Source of the DNA: Candidatus Nomurabacteria bacterium
Lineage (GTDB): Bacteria; Patescibacteriota; Minisyncoccia; Phycocordibacterales; UBA10002
Direction of reading: 5' to 3'
Length of the DNA stretch: 19,195 nucleotides
Assembly (NCBI GenBank): GCA_943349725.1
Contig: CALQZP010000010.1
Span: 1-19,195 of the forward strand
Made by a program: the position numbers and the translations under genes
The notes under the pieces: model-generated
The model's database searches: none
What the model saw: the letters and a program-made list of their open reading frames with translations, nothing else
Told to the model about the DNA's origin: nothing
Shown here: in pieces, positions 7,103 through 14,238 of the stretch
Numbering within the stretch: position 1 is the first letter of the stretch
How the letters are laid out: each line of letters starts with the position of its first letter

Positions 7103-8374
7103 TTGTTAGACATCAAATTCATCAGAGAGAACAAAGACTTGGTCGCGATGGCGGTGCAGAAAAAGCATCTCAAGTTTGACGTGGAAGAGCTTTTGAAACT
7201 TGACGACGAGCGCCGAGCGCTTCTTCTTGTCGTTGAACAAAAACGTTCCGAGCACAATATGAAAAGCGCGCAGATGTCACGAACTACCACCCCCGACAGG
7301 CGGATGCTACTTCTTGAGGAACTCCGGGGCGAAAAAGCTGGGCTTGAAGAGCAGGAAGAAAAGCTCAAGGCGGTGATGGTGAAGTGGCAGGCGCAGATGC
7401 TTCAGGTTCCGAACGTTCCCGATATTTCCGTGCCGGACGGCGAGAGTGACCAGGACAACAAAGAGGTCAGGGTGTGGGGAACTCCGAGGGAGTTTGAAAC
7501 CCCGCCCAAAAACCATATTGAGCTTATGGAGAGCTGTGACCTTGCCGATTTTATTCGAGGCGGAGACGTGGCGGGTTTTCGCGGATATTTTCTCAAGAAC
7601 GACGCGGTGTTGCTTTCCTTCGCACTCTTTCAGTTTACGCTTGAACATTTCGGGAAGAAAGGCTTCACCTTTATGATGGTGCCCTCACTCGTCAGACGGC
7701 AGACACTGCTCGGCACCGGCTATTTACCCCAAGGAGAAGATGACCTGTACAAAACGCAGGACGGGGATTTCCTCGCAGGAACCGCAGAGGTGGCGACGAT
7801 GTCGTACTTTGCCGAGTCTGTTTTGAAAAAAGAAGAACTTCCGAGAAAGATTCTCGCGTTTTCTCCCTGTTTTAGGCGCGAGGCGGGAAGTCATGGCAAA
7901 GATACAAAAGGTATCATTCGTGTTCACGAGTTTTTCAAACTTGAACAGGTGGTGCTCTGTGAAGCGAGCCACGAACAGTCGGTTGCATTTCACGAAGAGC
8001 TTACGGCAAACGCCGAAGAGCTTTTGCAGGCACTTAATCTTCCGTATCGCGTCGTTATCAACTGTGGAGCCGACCTTGGACTCGGTCAGGTGAAGAAGTA
8101 CGACATTGAGACATGGGTGCCGTCCGAAAAGGCTTATCGCGAAACGCACTCTTCTTCGTATTTTCACGATTTCCAAACTCGCAGACTCAACATTCGGTAC
8201 AAGGACGAGACAGGGAAGTCCCGCTTCGCGCACTCGCTCAATAACACGGCGCTCGCGACACCGCGTATCCTCGTTCCACTTCTCGAGAACAATCAACAGG
8301 CTGATGGGTCAATTACGATTCCCGAAGTGCTCCGCAAGTATATGGGGAAAGAAACGATAACCCCGAAGCGGTGA
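7103..8374 (+). CDS. serS: Seryl-tRNA synthetase
   Basis: A 423-aa class II synthetase that charges tRNA-Ser (and tRNA-Sec where present) with serine. The start is TTG at 7103, fixed by the conserved opening (M)LDIKFIRENKDLV; no Shine-Dalgarno precedes it. An N-terminal helical hairpin (about residues 30-105, Lys/Glu-rich) is the tRNA-binding coiled coil. Then comes the catalytic core: TAEVATMSYFAESVL, motif 2 (CFRREAGSHGKDTKGIIRVH) with the HEFFKLEQV strand, and motif 3 near the end (NNTALATPRILVPLLENNQ) with the C-terminal PEVLRKYMG. Length is normal for bacterial SerRS. Its neighbours are the ftsQ-like gene 139 bp downstream and an isolated orphan gene upstream. There is no clear terminator after the stop, so read-through into the ftsQ-like gene is possible. 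Confidence 0.97.
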   Translation: MLDIKFIRENKDLVAMAVQKKHLKFDVEELLKLDDERRALLLVVEQKRSEHNMKSAQMSRTTTPDRRMLLLEELRGEKAGLEEQEEKLKAVMVKWQAQMLQVPNVPDISVPDGESDQDNKEVRVWGTPREFETPPKNHIELMESCDLADFIRGGDVAGFRGYFLKNDAVLLSFALFQFTLEHFGKKGFTFMMVPSLVRRQTLLGTGYLPQGEDDLYKTQDGDFLAGTAEVATMSYFAESVLKKEELPRKILAFSPCFRREAGSHGKDTKGIIRVHEFFKLEQVVLCEASHEQSVAFHEELTANAEELLQALNLPYRVVINCGADLGLGQVKKYDIETWVPSEKAYRETHSSSYFHDFQTRRLNIRYKDETGKSRFAHSLNNTALATPRILVPLLENNQQADGSITIPEVLRKYMGKETITPKR

Positions 8375-8375
8375 A

Positions 8376-8495
8376 TTTCTAATTACCTAATCCCTAAGCT
8401 ACGCTGGGACAAGTAACACCTAATTTCTAATAAAATGTCTAATGCCAACATTGAGAATTTGCTATTGGGAATTTTATTAGGTGAATTAGAAATTA
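8376..8495. repeat. AT-rich inverted and direct repeats between serS and ftsQ
   Basis: The gap contains iterated CTAAT words. CACCTAAT (8418-8425) is inverted at 8476-8483 (ATTAGGTG); CTAATAAAAT (8427-8436) is inverted at 8471-8480; AATTTCTAAT occurs at 8376 and 8422 and is inverted near 8485-8494. These can fold in alternative ways. They could act as a weak terminator for serS or be a decayed repeat element. Confidence 0.55.
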
Positions 8496-8513
8496 AAAAT
8501 TAAAAATTACTTT

Positions 8514-9320
8514 ATGGCTCGGCATAAAGTCTTACGCTCTCCTCGGCTTGCGCGAAAGGAAAAAAAGAGAAAAGTCCACAAGGTAATTTTCTGGTGCTCT
8601 TTTTCTGTGGTGCTCTTTAGTTTGGTGCTGTATGGCTTTTCCCGCCCCGCATTTACCATCACGCACATTGAGGTAAGTGGAGCATCGCGAATTCCTAGCG
8701 CGAGTATTACGGAACTAGTTGAGGAGGGAATGAAGGGCTCATACTTCGGCTTCATCTCAAAGGCACATACCCTTTTGTACCCCAAAGCCGAGCTATCTGC
8801 AGAACTTCAAAAAGCGTTTCCCGCGCTATCCAGTGTGTCTCTATCGCTTAACAATCTGGCTTCTCTGCATGTCGCGGTACATGAGCGCGAACCGCAGGCG
8901 CTCTGGTGCACGGGTGCCTTTGGATGTTTCCTTCTGGACGAGACTGGATTTGTCTTTGCCGTGGCTCCCGAAGGGTCTGACGGACTCTATTATCATCTTG
9001 AGTTTCCCGCGACAAGTTCACCCCTTGTGAGGGCAGTTATAACGAAAAGTGCGCTTGCGGACATCATTTCGTTTTTGACCAAGCTTGAAAAAATAGGATT
9101 TGACCCCGAGAAACTTATCATACGGGATGGGCATGAGCTTGAGGTGATACTTCGCAAAGGAGGTAGTTTGCTTTTACAAGACACAAACTACGATCATTCG
9201 CTCGCGAGTCTTGAGGCACTGCTTCGTGAAGGTGATGTACTTCCGGGAACAAAGGACGCTCTTCGTGTGTCCTACATTGACCTCCGCTACGGAAACAAAA
9301 TTTATTTTAAACCCCGGTAG
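8514..9320 (+). CDS. ftsQ: FtsQ/DivIB-type cell division protein
   Basis: A 268-aa bitopic membrane protein. It has a basic cytoplasmic N-terminus (residues 1-23, RSPRLARKEKKRKVHK), one transmembrane helix (about 24-44, VIFWCSFSVVLFSLVLYGF) and an extracytoplasmic POTRA-like domain opening with FTITHIEVSGASRIPSASI (48-66), followed by a beta-rich region (LHVAVHEREPQALWC). FtsQ/DivIB links early and late divisome proteins and binds FtsB-FtsL. The order basic tail, single helix, 'I..I.V.G' POTRA strand and 'V.ER.P.A' strand matches the family; overall sequence similarity is weak, as usual. The usual neighbours murC, murB and ftsA are not in view. The ATG at 8514 has no ribosome site, only AT-rich sequence. 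A generic POTRA membrane protein is the alternative. Confidence 0.78.
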   Translation: MARHKVLRSPRLARKEKKRKVHKVIFWCSFSVVLFSLVLYGFSRPAFTITHIEVSGASRIPSASITELVEEGMKGSYFGFISKAHTLLYPKAELSAELQKAFPALSSVSLSLNNLASLHVAVHEREPQALWCTGAFGCFLLDETGFVFAVAPEGSDGLYYHLEFPATSSPLVRAVITKSALADIISFLTKLEKIGFDPEKLIIRDGHELEVILRKGGSLLLQDTNYDHSLASLEALLREGDVLPGTKDALRVSYIDLRYGNKIYFKPR

Positions 9321-9322
9321 GA

Positions 9323-9377
9323 AGCGGTTAGCGTAGAGCGTTTAGTGAAGAAAAGTTTTTACTGAACGCTAACCGCT
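9323..9377. repeat. Long hairpin after the ftsQ-like gene
   Basis: AGCGGTTAGCGT (9323-9334) is exactly inverted at 9366-9377, with further partial pairing inside (TTTAGTGAA against TTACTGAA). It starts 2 bp after the stop. There is no T-run after it, so it is a repeat element or a factor-dependent 3' end rather than a classical terminator. Confidence 0.7.
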
Positions 9378-9403
9378 ATACCCTTTGCGCGGGTGAGCTA
9401 TAA

Positions 9404-9525
9404 TAGGACTTACGCAATCCGTGTCATTCCACTCAAAAGTGGAATCCAGAGCCTTAAAAAACGGCTCTATACTGGATTCCAGCCTTCGCTGGAATGACAG
9501 AAAACAACAAAATGCGTAGGTCCTA
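9404..9525. mobile_element. Miniature inverted-repeat element (122 bp) with 5-bp duplication
   Basis: Terminal inverted repeats TAGGACTTACGCA (9404-9416) and TGCGTAGGTCCTA (9513-9525) differ at one of 13 positions. Both ends are flanked by TATAA (9399-9403 and 9526-9530), consistent with a target-site duplication. Inside are a second inverted pair (TGTCATTCCA 9422-9431; TGGAATGACA 9490-9499) and two small hairpins (TTCCACT/AGTGGAA; TTCCAGC/GCTGGAA). There is no coding sequence, so it needs a transposase in trans. A shorter relative lies at 15854-15923. Confidence 0.75.
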
Positions 9526-9531
9526 TATAAT
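9526..9531 (+). promoter_or_regulatory. Consensus -10 box of the membrane/Clp operon
   Basis: TATAAT, a perfect -10, lies at the right junction of the miniature element, 28 bp before the ATG of the 131-aa membrane protein. The same hexamer is present at the left junction (9399-9404), so insertion seems to have duplicated it. No good -35 is visible at 17 bp upstream of the right copy. Confidence 0.5.
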
Positions 9532-9559
9532 AAAAGATGTCTATCGTTAACGACTCACT

Positions 9560-9955
9560 ATGTTAGTACTTCAGTTACCAATCAGTTACTTCTTCTGGCA
9601 CTACACGACCGCGTGGGGAGACCTACTTCGGCTCTATCGCAATTTTTCCTGGTTTTTGTGGCATTTCTTCTCCATTCGTATTTTGCTCGGAACACTTTTC
9701 TCGCCGTGGCATAGACTGCATGAAGGGAAGAGCAAGGAAACCGCGGGGTTCTTAGGGAGCTTTATCATCAATTTTATTTTACGCTTTATCGGATTCTTCG
9801 CGCGAACGGCAACCATTCTTTTGGGACTCGTGACGATGTGTCTTTTTTCGGTTGCTTCTCTTGCATTCTTCGCGCTGTGGCCGTTTCTTCCTCTGCTTGC
9901 TCTGTGGTGTGTCGTGCAGGGTATTACCGGCCTTGCGAACGTTCGTCCCCTATGA
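9560..9955 (+). CDS. Small multi-pass membrane protein coupled to Clp-type ATPase
   Basis: A 131-aa protein rich in Phe, Leu and Trp. An amphipathic aromatic N-terminal half (SYFFWHYTTAWGDLLRLYRN, SWFLWHFFSIRILLGTLFSPW) is followed by a short polar loop (51-62, HRLHEGKSKETAG) and two to three hydrophobic spans (about 64-80, 83-104 and 104-124). I know no named function; similar small proteins sit next to Clp-type ATPases in CPR genomes as far as I recall. Its TGA overlaps the ATG of the ATPase gene (ATGA at 9952-9955), so the two are translationally coupled and probably act together at the membrane. The ATG at 9560 lies about 20-25 bases after the presumed transcription start and has no Shine-Dalgarno. 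Confidence 0.85.
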   Translation: MLVLQLPISYFFWHYTTAWGDLLRLYRNFSWFLWHFFSIRILLGTLFSPWHRLHEGKSKETAGFLGSFIINFILRFIGFFARTATILLGLVTMCLFSVASLAFFALWPFLPLLALWCVVQGITGLANVRPL

Positions 9956-12414
9956 ATTACGAATCATTACAGAAGGAGGCGAAGGTCTATAGGCGAGCGC
10001 TTCAGTCCGAGAGCGTTATTTCCGGAGCGCATCTTCACACGATTGAACGTGTACTCTGTTTCCTTTCCCTTTTTATCTTTCTGCTTGTGGCGGGGGCACT
10101 GCTTTTGCCACTACTTCCTGCAGTCACCCCCTTTATTGCGGAGCTCGCGATAAGGGTGGCGCCCTTTCTTCCGCTCGGTAAGGCATCATTTCTTTTTGTT
10201 TTCGGACTCTGGCTTTTTTCGACGCTTTGGTACGGTTTCTTCGCCTCATCCTATTTTAAGGATGTAGAAAATGCTCTTCCCGAGGTGTGGACGCGCTCTC
10301 CAGTACTTCATTTTGAGGTGGCACACATCCTGACGAGAAAAAAGAGTGACCCCGTACTTGATTTTCTTTCGTCTCGATTCGGCGTCGCTACCTTCGTTCG
10401 TCTTGGACTTCAGGCAGGAGATATCGCCCTCTTTCTTCAGAGTAGAGTTTCTCCGACGAGTGTATTTGAAGTCGCTCCTCCAGAAGGAGAACCTTTAGGT
10501 CTTGAGCATTTTGCGAAGGCACTGATGCTCTATGACGACACTCTCCGCGCCTTTCTTAGCTCCAAGAAAATAAACGCCACCGATTTCATCGGAGCAGCGA
10601 ATTTTGTCGCGCGTATAGAGTCAAACTATAAGAAGCATCTTCGGTGGTGGAGTAAGGACGCTCTCGGCAGAATTCAAGGAATCGGTAAGAATTGGGCCTA
10701 CGGTGAGATTGTACATCTTGAACGCTATGCCATGCCTATCACGATTCATCCCGCTTTCACCTCCACGGGTAGTGGAGCCTTTGGGAAACGCGAAGCGGAA
10801 GAAATCGAGCGTATTTTGGCGCGCGGGCGCGAGTCAAATGTGCTTCTGGTGGCAGAAGAAGGTGTACCCAAGCTTGCTCCCTTGGCACGTCTCGCGAGGC
10901 ACATCATCGCGGGCACCATCCTTCCACAGCTTGAGCATAAACTCATTTTCATACTTGATGGAGCCGTGTTCGTTTCGGCTATGAAAGAGAAGGTGGCCTT
11001 TGAAACCGAACTGCAGAAAATTCTCCGCGAGGCGAGCGGAGCCGGAAATATTATTTTGGTTTTTGATAAGTTTGAAAAGCTTTTTCAGAGTGCACGAACA
11101 CTCGGCTCGGATGTACTTTCGCTTCTTGACCCATTTCTTACCTCCGAACATGTTCAGATTGTCGCGCTTTCGGAACTGGGCGCCTACCGGGAGATACTAG
11201 AGCCCAACCCGAAGATGCGTGAGCGTTTTGAGCGCGTACTTATGGAAGGCGCGGGTGTGACTGGCTCCATTCCGATTTTGGAGGATGAAGCGCTTCACGC
11301 CGAGATGAGGGAGGGAATCTTTTTTACCTACCCCGCGCTTCGCACTATTGCGGAGAGCGCGGAGCGGTATTTCTTTGAGGGTATTATGCCCGACAAAGCC
11401 ATAGACCTTCTCGCCGAGCTTGTTCCCAAGATGAAGTCGAGTGGAAAGCGAGTAGCACTTCCTCAAGATGTACTTGAACTCGTGTCTCGTAAAACAGGTA
11501 TTTCGGTTTCGGAGGCAAAAGGGGAGGAGCGCACGAAACTCTTGAAACTGGAAGAGGTACTCCACGAGCGGATTGTGGGACAGGATGAAGCGGTGAAGGC
11601 GATTTCGGGCGCGCTTCGGCGCGCTCGTTCCGGCATTAGCTCGCAAAACAGACCGATGGGCTCGTTTCTGTTCCTCGGTCCCACCGGTGTGGGGAAAACC
11701 GAAACCACCAAAGCACTTGCGGAAGTTTTCTTTGGAGATGAGAAGAATATTGTTCGTTTGGATATGTCCGAGTATCAGGGTGATGATGCGATCTCTCGCC
11801 TCATAGGCACCTTTGAAAGTGGAAAGGCAGGAGTGCTCGCGTCACTCCTTCGCGAGCATCCCTATGGAGTCCTCCTTCTTGATGAGTTTGAAAAGACAAG
11901 CAAGGAGGTGCACAACCTCTTCCTCCAGATACTGGACGAAGGCTTCTTTACGGATGTTTCGGGAAAGCGAGTCAATGCTCGCAACCTCATTATTATCGCG
12001 ACCTCAAACGCGGGAAGCGATGTCATATGGAATATGAAGCAAGAACTAGGGGACAAGGCAAAGGACATTGTGATTACTGAAATTATTAACCGCGCTATTT
12101 TTAAACCCGAACTCTTGAACCGTTTTGACGGTGTGGTGCTGTTCCACCCGCTTACTTCCGCTGACCTCAAGGTTATCGCGAAATTTCAGCTCCAAAAGCT
12201 CGGAAAGCGCCTCAAAGAAAAAGGACTTGAGCTCGTCATTACCGACCCGCTTCTTGATTTTCTCGTTTCCGTAGGACAGGACCCGAAGTTTGGCGCTCGC
12301 CCCATGAACCGTGCTATCCAGGAAAAAGTAGAGCAGGTCATTGCCGAGAAAATGCTCCGCGGAGAGCTTGAAGCAGGCTCAAAAGTGGAGCTTTCTGGCG
12401 ACGATTTGAAATAA
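9952..12414 (+). CDS. Membrane-anchored Clp/Hsp100-type AAA+ ATPase with degenerate first domain
   Basis: An 820-aa protein. I reject the longer frame from 9838, since ATG 9952 overlaps the preceding TGA and starts a sensible N-terminus. Two transmembrane helices (about 34-58, 78-98) precede a Clp-N-like helical region (about 118-222). D1 (about 250-440) is degenerate: the P-loop position reads VAEEGVPKLAP (300-310) and Walker B reads ILVFDKFEKL (Asp372, then Lys instead of Glu). D2 is complete: Walker A GPTGVGKT (576-583), Walker B LLLDEFEK (Glu645), sensor 1 Asn686, arginine finger Arg724 in LLNRFD, sensor 2 GARP (781-784). Order matches ClpC/ClpB (D1, short linker at about 500-540, IVGQDEAVKAI, D2). 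The family unfolds proteins by threading. No middle coiled-coil domain and no [LIV]G[FL] ClpP-docking loop are evident, so a stand-alone membrane unfoldase is likely (inference). The partner is the coupled 131-aa membrane protein. Confidence 0.93.
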   Translation: MNYESLQKEAKVYRRALQSESVISGAHLHTIERVLCFLSLFIFLLVAGALLLPLLPAVTPFIAELAIRVAPFLPLGKASFLFVFGLWLFSTLWYGFFASSYFKDVENALPEVWTRSPVLHFEVAHILTRKKSDPVLDFLSSRFGVATFVRLGLQAGDIALFLQSRVSPTSVFEVAPPEGEPLGLEHFAKALMLYDDTLRAFLSSKKINATDFIGAANFVARIESNYKKHLRWWSKDALGRIQGIGKNWAYGEIVHLERYAMPITIHPAFTSTGSGAFGKREAEEIERILARGRESNVLLVAEEGVPKLAPLARLARHIIAGTILPQLEHKLIFILDGAVFVSAMKEKVAFETELQKILREASGAGNIILVFDKFEKLFQSARTLGSDVLSLLDPFLTSEHVQIVALSELGAYREILEPNPKMRERFERVLMEGAGVTGSIPILEDEALHAEMREGIFFTYPALRTIAESAERYFFEGIMPDKAIDLLAELVPKMKSSGKRVALPQDVLELVSRKTGISVSEAKGEERTKLLKLEEVLHERIVGQDEAVKAISGALRRARSGISSQNRPMGSFLFLGPTGVGKTETTKALAEVFFGDEKNIVRLDMSEYQGDDAISRLIGTFESGKAGVLASLLREHPYGVLLLDEFEKTSKEVHNLFLQILDEGFFTDVSGKRVNARNLIIIATSNAGSDVIWNMKQELGDKAKDIVITEIINRAIFKPELLNRFDGVVLFHPLTSADLKVIAKFQLQKLGKRLKEKGLELVITDPLLDFLVSVGQDPKFGARPMNRAIQEKVEQVIAEKMLRGELEAGSKVELSGDDLK

Positions 12415-12433
12415 CGCTCTTAAAAGATGGTAT

Positions 12434-12463
12434 AAAAAAACGGCGTAGGGGGTGCCCTCGCCG
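12434..12463 (-). terminator. Rho-independent terminator for the 121-aa gene
   Basis: On the minus strand CGGCG-AGGG pairs with CCCT-A-CGCCG (12441-12463, one bulged base, CACC loop), followed by a seven-U run (A on plus, 12434-12440). It sits 20 bp past the minus-strand stop and 19 bp past the convergent ATPase stop, so the hairpin may also stop plus-strand transcription weakly. Confidence 0.88.
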
Positions 12464-12483
12464 GTTTGTGATGCAGTAGAGCT

Positions 12484-12849
12484 TCAGCCCTCTCGGCCTG
12501 CTCGCACTGTGCCCTTCGAAAATGTGACCTTTGCCTTCCAGAGGTTTGTTCCACGCCAGACGGGCACGAGTGAAGTGACTTCCCATCCTTGAACCTTGGC
12601 GACGTTTTTGACGGCCCTTTCAAGTTCAGCAATGTCCTTAAACGGGAGGTGCTTTTCTGTACCTTCCTCCACTTTCATGATTTCCCCATTGCTACCTTGA
12701 CCCGCGCCAATGTATTCGAATTTTTTTGGTGCCTGTAATTGTGGCAGGGAAGGCGAAGTTGTTCGTTCTCGCTGTGGCGAGAATAACCAGACGAGATTTC
12801 CAATCAAGGAAAGGCAAAGGACCAGCAAAAGAATCGGATTTACTTTCAT
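12484..12849 (-). CDS. Small membrane-anchored or exported protein, 121 aa
   Basis: Not recognised as a named family. The ATG at 12849 (MKVNPILLLVLCLSLIGNLVWLF) starts a single N-terminal hydrophobic segment (residues 4-24) that is a membrane anchor or uncleaved signal; no clean signal-peptidase site follows. A Ser/Pro/Gln-rich linker (28-42) leads to a compact soluble domain (about 44-121) with EYIGAGQGSNGEIMKVEEG and a Trp-rich strand (GWEVTSLVPVWRGTNLWKAKVTF). A TTG five codons upstream is possible but ATG is better. It is monocistronic, with its own terminator, and diverges from dus with overlapping -35 elements. Probably extracytoplasmic. Confidence 0.72.
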   Translation of the reverse strand: MKVNPILLLVLCLSLIGNLVWLFSPQRERTTSPSLPQLQAPKKFEYIGAGQGSNGEIMKVEEGTEKHLPFKDIAELERAVKNVAKVQGWEVTSLVPVWRGTNLWKAKVTFSKGTVRAGREG

Positions 12850-12910
12850 ATAGAAAAAGGACAAACCGTGTTGTGTTTCGGTATCTTTCCCGCAGGCAGA
12901 GAGAAAGCCA

Positions 12911-12930
12911 AAAATACATTAGTGTATTTT
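12911..12930. repeat. 8-bp inverted repeat in the divergent intergenic region
   Basis: AAAATACA (12911-12918), TTAG loop, TGTATTTT (12923-12930). It overlaps the expected -10 region of the minus-strand gene, so it may be an operator. Confidence 0.5.
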
Positions 12931-12937
12931 TTCGCAT

Positions 12938-12966
12938 TTGTCAATGTTCCGCTCGTGCGGTAGAGT
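12938..12966 (+). promoter_or_regulatory. dus promoter, sharing its -35 with the divergent gene
   Basis: TTGTCA (12938-12943), a 17-bp spacer and TAGAGT (12961-12966) fit a sigma70-type promoter. Transcription would begin about 7 bases on, at the dus ATG 12973 itself, so the mRNA would be leaderless. The same bases read on the minus strand give TTGACA, a perfect -35 for the 121-aa gene, with a poorer -10 (TAATGT) 17 bp on. Confidence 0.5.
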
Positions 12967-12972
12967 ATTCAG

Positions 12973-14043
12973 ATGGATAACGGATTTTGGGAGAAGCTCA
13001 AGAAGCCGATTATGGTACTTGCGCCAATGGCAAACGTCACCGACGTGGCTTTTCGGCGGATTATCGCGAAGTACGGCAAACCGGATGTAATGTGGACTGA
13101 ATTCGTGTCCGCTGATGGGCTGATGAGCGCCGGACAAAAAAAGCTTTTGGTTGATTTGGAATACTCGGAGAGGGAACGGCCGATTATCGCACAGCTTTTC
13201 TCCGGTAACCCCGAGAAGATGTATGAAGCCGGAAAACTGGTTAAGAAGCTCGGCTTTGATGGACTGGATATCAATATGGGTTGCCCCGACCGCTCCATCG
13301 AAAAGTCCGGCGCCGGCGCCGCCCTTATCAAAAACCCAGCACTCGCGCGGGCGGTTCTTCGTGCAGCCAAAGAGGGAGCGTATCCGCTTCCCGTGTCGGT
13401 CAAAACTCGCCTCGGCTACAACAAGGACGAGCTTCTAACATGGCTCCCCGAGCTTCTTGCGGAAAATCCTTCCGCGATAACACTCCACGCACGAACGCGC
13501 AAAGAGATGTCAAAGGTTCCCGCGCACTGGGAGCGCATTAAGCGAGCCGTGGAAATTCGGAACGAACTCAAAAGTGAAACGCTGATTTTGGGCAATGGTG
13601 ATGTGATGAGCATTGAGGATGCTCATAAACGTATCGCCGAAACCGGAGCCGATGGCGTAATGCTCGGTCGCGCCATCTTTGGAAATCCCTGGCTGTTCGC
13701 TTCTTCTCATTCTCCCTTTTTAAAAGGGAGTACCCAACAGGGTGAGGGATTTAAATCCTCCACCTCGGAAGACCTCGGCACCTCCTTTAGGAAAGGAGGA
13801 ATAACTCCGACACCATCGCAAAGACTTAACGTGCTAGTGGAACACACAAAATTGTTTGAGGAACTACTTGGAAAGCATAAGAACTTCGCCATAATGAAGA
13901 AGCATTTTAAAGCATACGTGGAAGGTTTTGATGGTGCGAAGGAACTTCGGGTGAAGCTTATGGAAACCGAAACTGCGGGAGAGGTTGAGACGCTGGTGCA
14001 GGAATTTCTAGGCAGAGAAATCGGTACTCAACTCTCATCTTAA
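12973..14043 (+). CDS. dus: tRNA-dihydrouridine synthase (Dus family)
   Basis: A 356-aa FMN flavoenzyme that reduces uridines in the tRNA D-loop using NADPH. The TIM barrel opens with VLAPMANVTDVAFRRII (15-31); the catalytic Cys104 sits in DINMGCPDRS; KTRLGY (144-149), LHARTRK (171-177, His172) and GNGD (208-211) are FMN or tRNA contacts; GADGVMLGRAIFGNPWLF (225-242) ends the barrel. The C-terminal helical tRNA-binding domain (about 281-346) follows. Residues about 244-277 are an extra Ser/Gly-rich insert between the barrel and helical domain, encoded by palindromic repeats (13712-13799); without it the length (about 322) matches DusB-type enzymes. Which uridines it modifies cannot be read from sequence. 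ATG 12973 coincides with the presumed transcription start. Confidence 0.95.
   Translation: MDNGFWEKLKKPIMVLAPMANVTDVAFRRIIAKYGKPDVMWTEFVSADGLMSAGQKKLLVDLEYSERERPIIAQLFSGNPEKMYEAGKLVKKLGFDGLDINMGCPDRSIEKSGAGAALIKNPALARAVLRAAKEGAYPLPVSVKTRLGYNKDELLTWLPELLAENPSAITLHARTRKEMSKVPAHWERIKRAVEIRNELKSETLILGNGDVMSIEDAHKRIAETGADGVMLGRAIFGNPWLFASSHSPFLKGSTQQGEGFKSSTSEDLGTSFRKGGITPTPSQRLNVLVEHTKLFEELLGKHKNFAIMKKHFKAYVEGFDGAKELRVKLMETETAGEVETLVQEFLGREIGTQLSS
13712..13799 (+). repeat. Palindromic element inserted in frame within dus
   Basis: The segment begins with CTCCCTTTT-T-AAAAGGGAG (13712-13730, 9-bp arms), continues with GGATTTAAATCC (13747-13758) and ends with CCTCCTTT-AGG-AAAGGAGG (13781-13799, 8-bp arms). 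It encodes about 30 residues (FLKGSTQQGEGFKSSTSEDL and on) missing from ordinary Dus proteins, at the barrel/helix junction. The reading frame is kept. The sequence is unrelated to the insert in topA, so it is a second family. Confidence 0.75.
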
Positions 14044-14066
14044 AAAAAGAATAGTAAGTGGTGTGG

Positions 14067-14134
14067 GTCTACGACCACTGCTCGCCTACGGGCGGTTCAG
14101 GTCTACCGACCACTGCTCGCCTACGGCGGTTATC
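14067..14134. repeat. 34-bp tandem repeat, two copies, after dus
   Basis: GTCTACGACCACTGCTCGCC and its continuation (14067-14100) recur at 14101-14134 with single-base differences. Each unit holds a mini hairpin (CGCC-TACG-GGCG or CGCC-TAC-GGCG). The pair is bracketed by GGTGTGG (14060-14066) and CCACACC (14134-14140). No credible gene occupies 14044-14238. Confidence 0.75.
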
Positions 14135-14238
14135 CACACCCCCTCTTGCACCGAGTATCTGCGCGCGTAGCATAAGGAAAGCGCTTGTTCTCAACAAACC
14201 AAAAGGGCGCACCCAACCATCAACAAAAGAAAAACCGT

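Noticed and set aside
7724..8296. 190-aa minus-strand frame in serS
   Set aside because: It is fully antisense to conserved SerRS motifs; a shadow frame.
9838..9951. N-terminal extension of the Clp-type ATPase from ATG 9838
   Set aside because: It overlaps the membrane-protein gene almost entirely in another frame and encodes a Cys/Ser-rich stretch; the ATGA overlap at 9952 gives a natural start.
13712..13799. Sequencing error or frameshift in dus
   Set aside because: The frame continues cleanly into the conserved helical domain, and the extra segment has a regular palindromic structure.
14067..14134. CRISPR array
   Set aside because: Only two direct head-to-tail units with no unique spacers, and no cas gene in the window.
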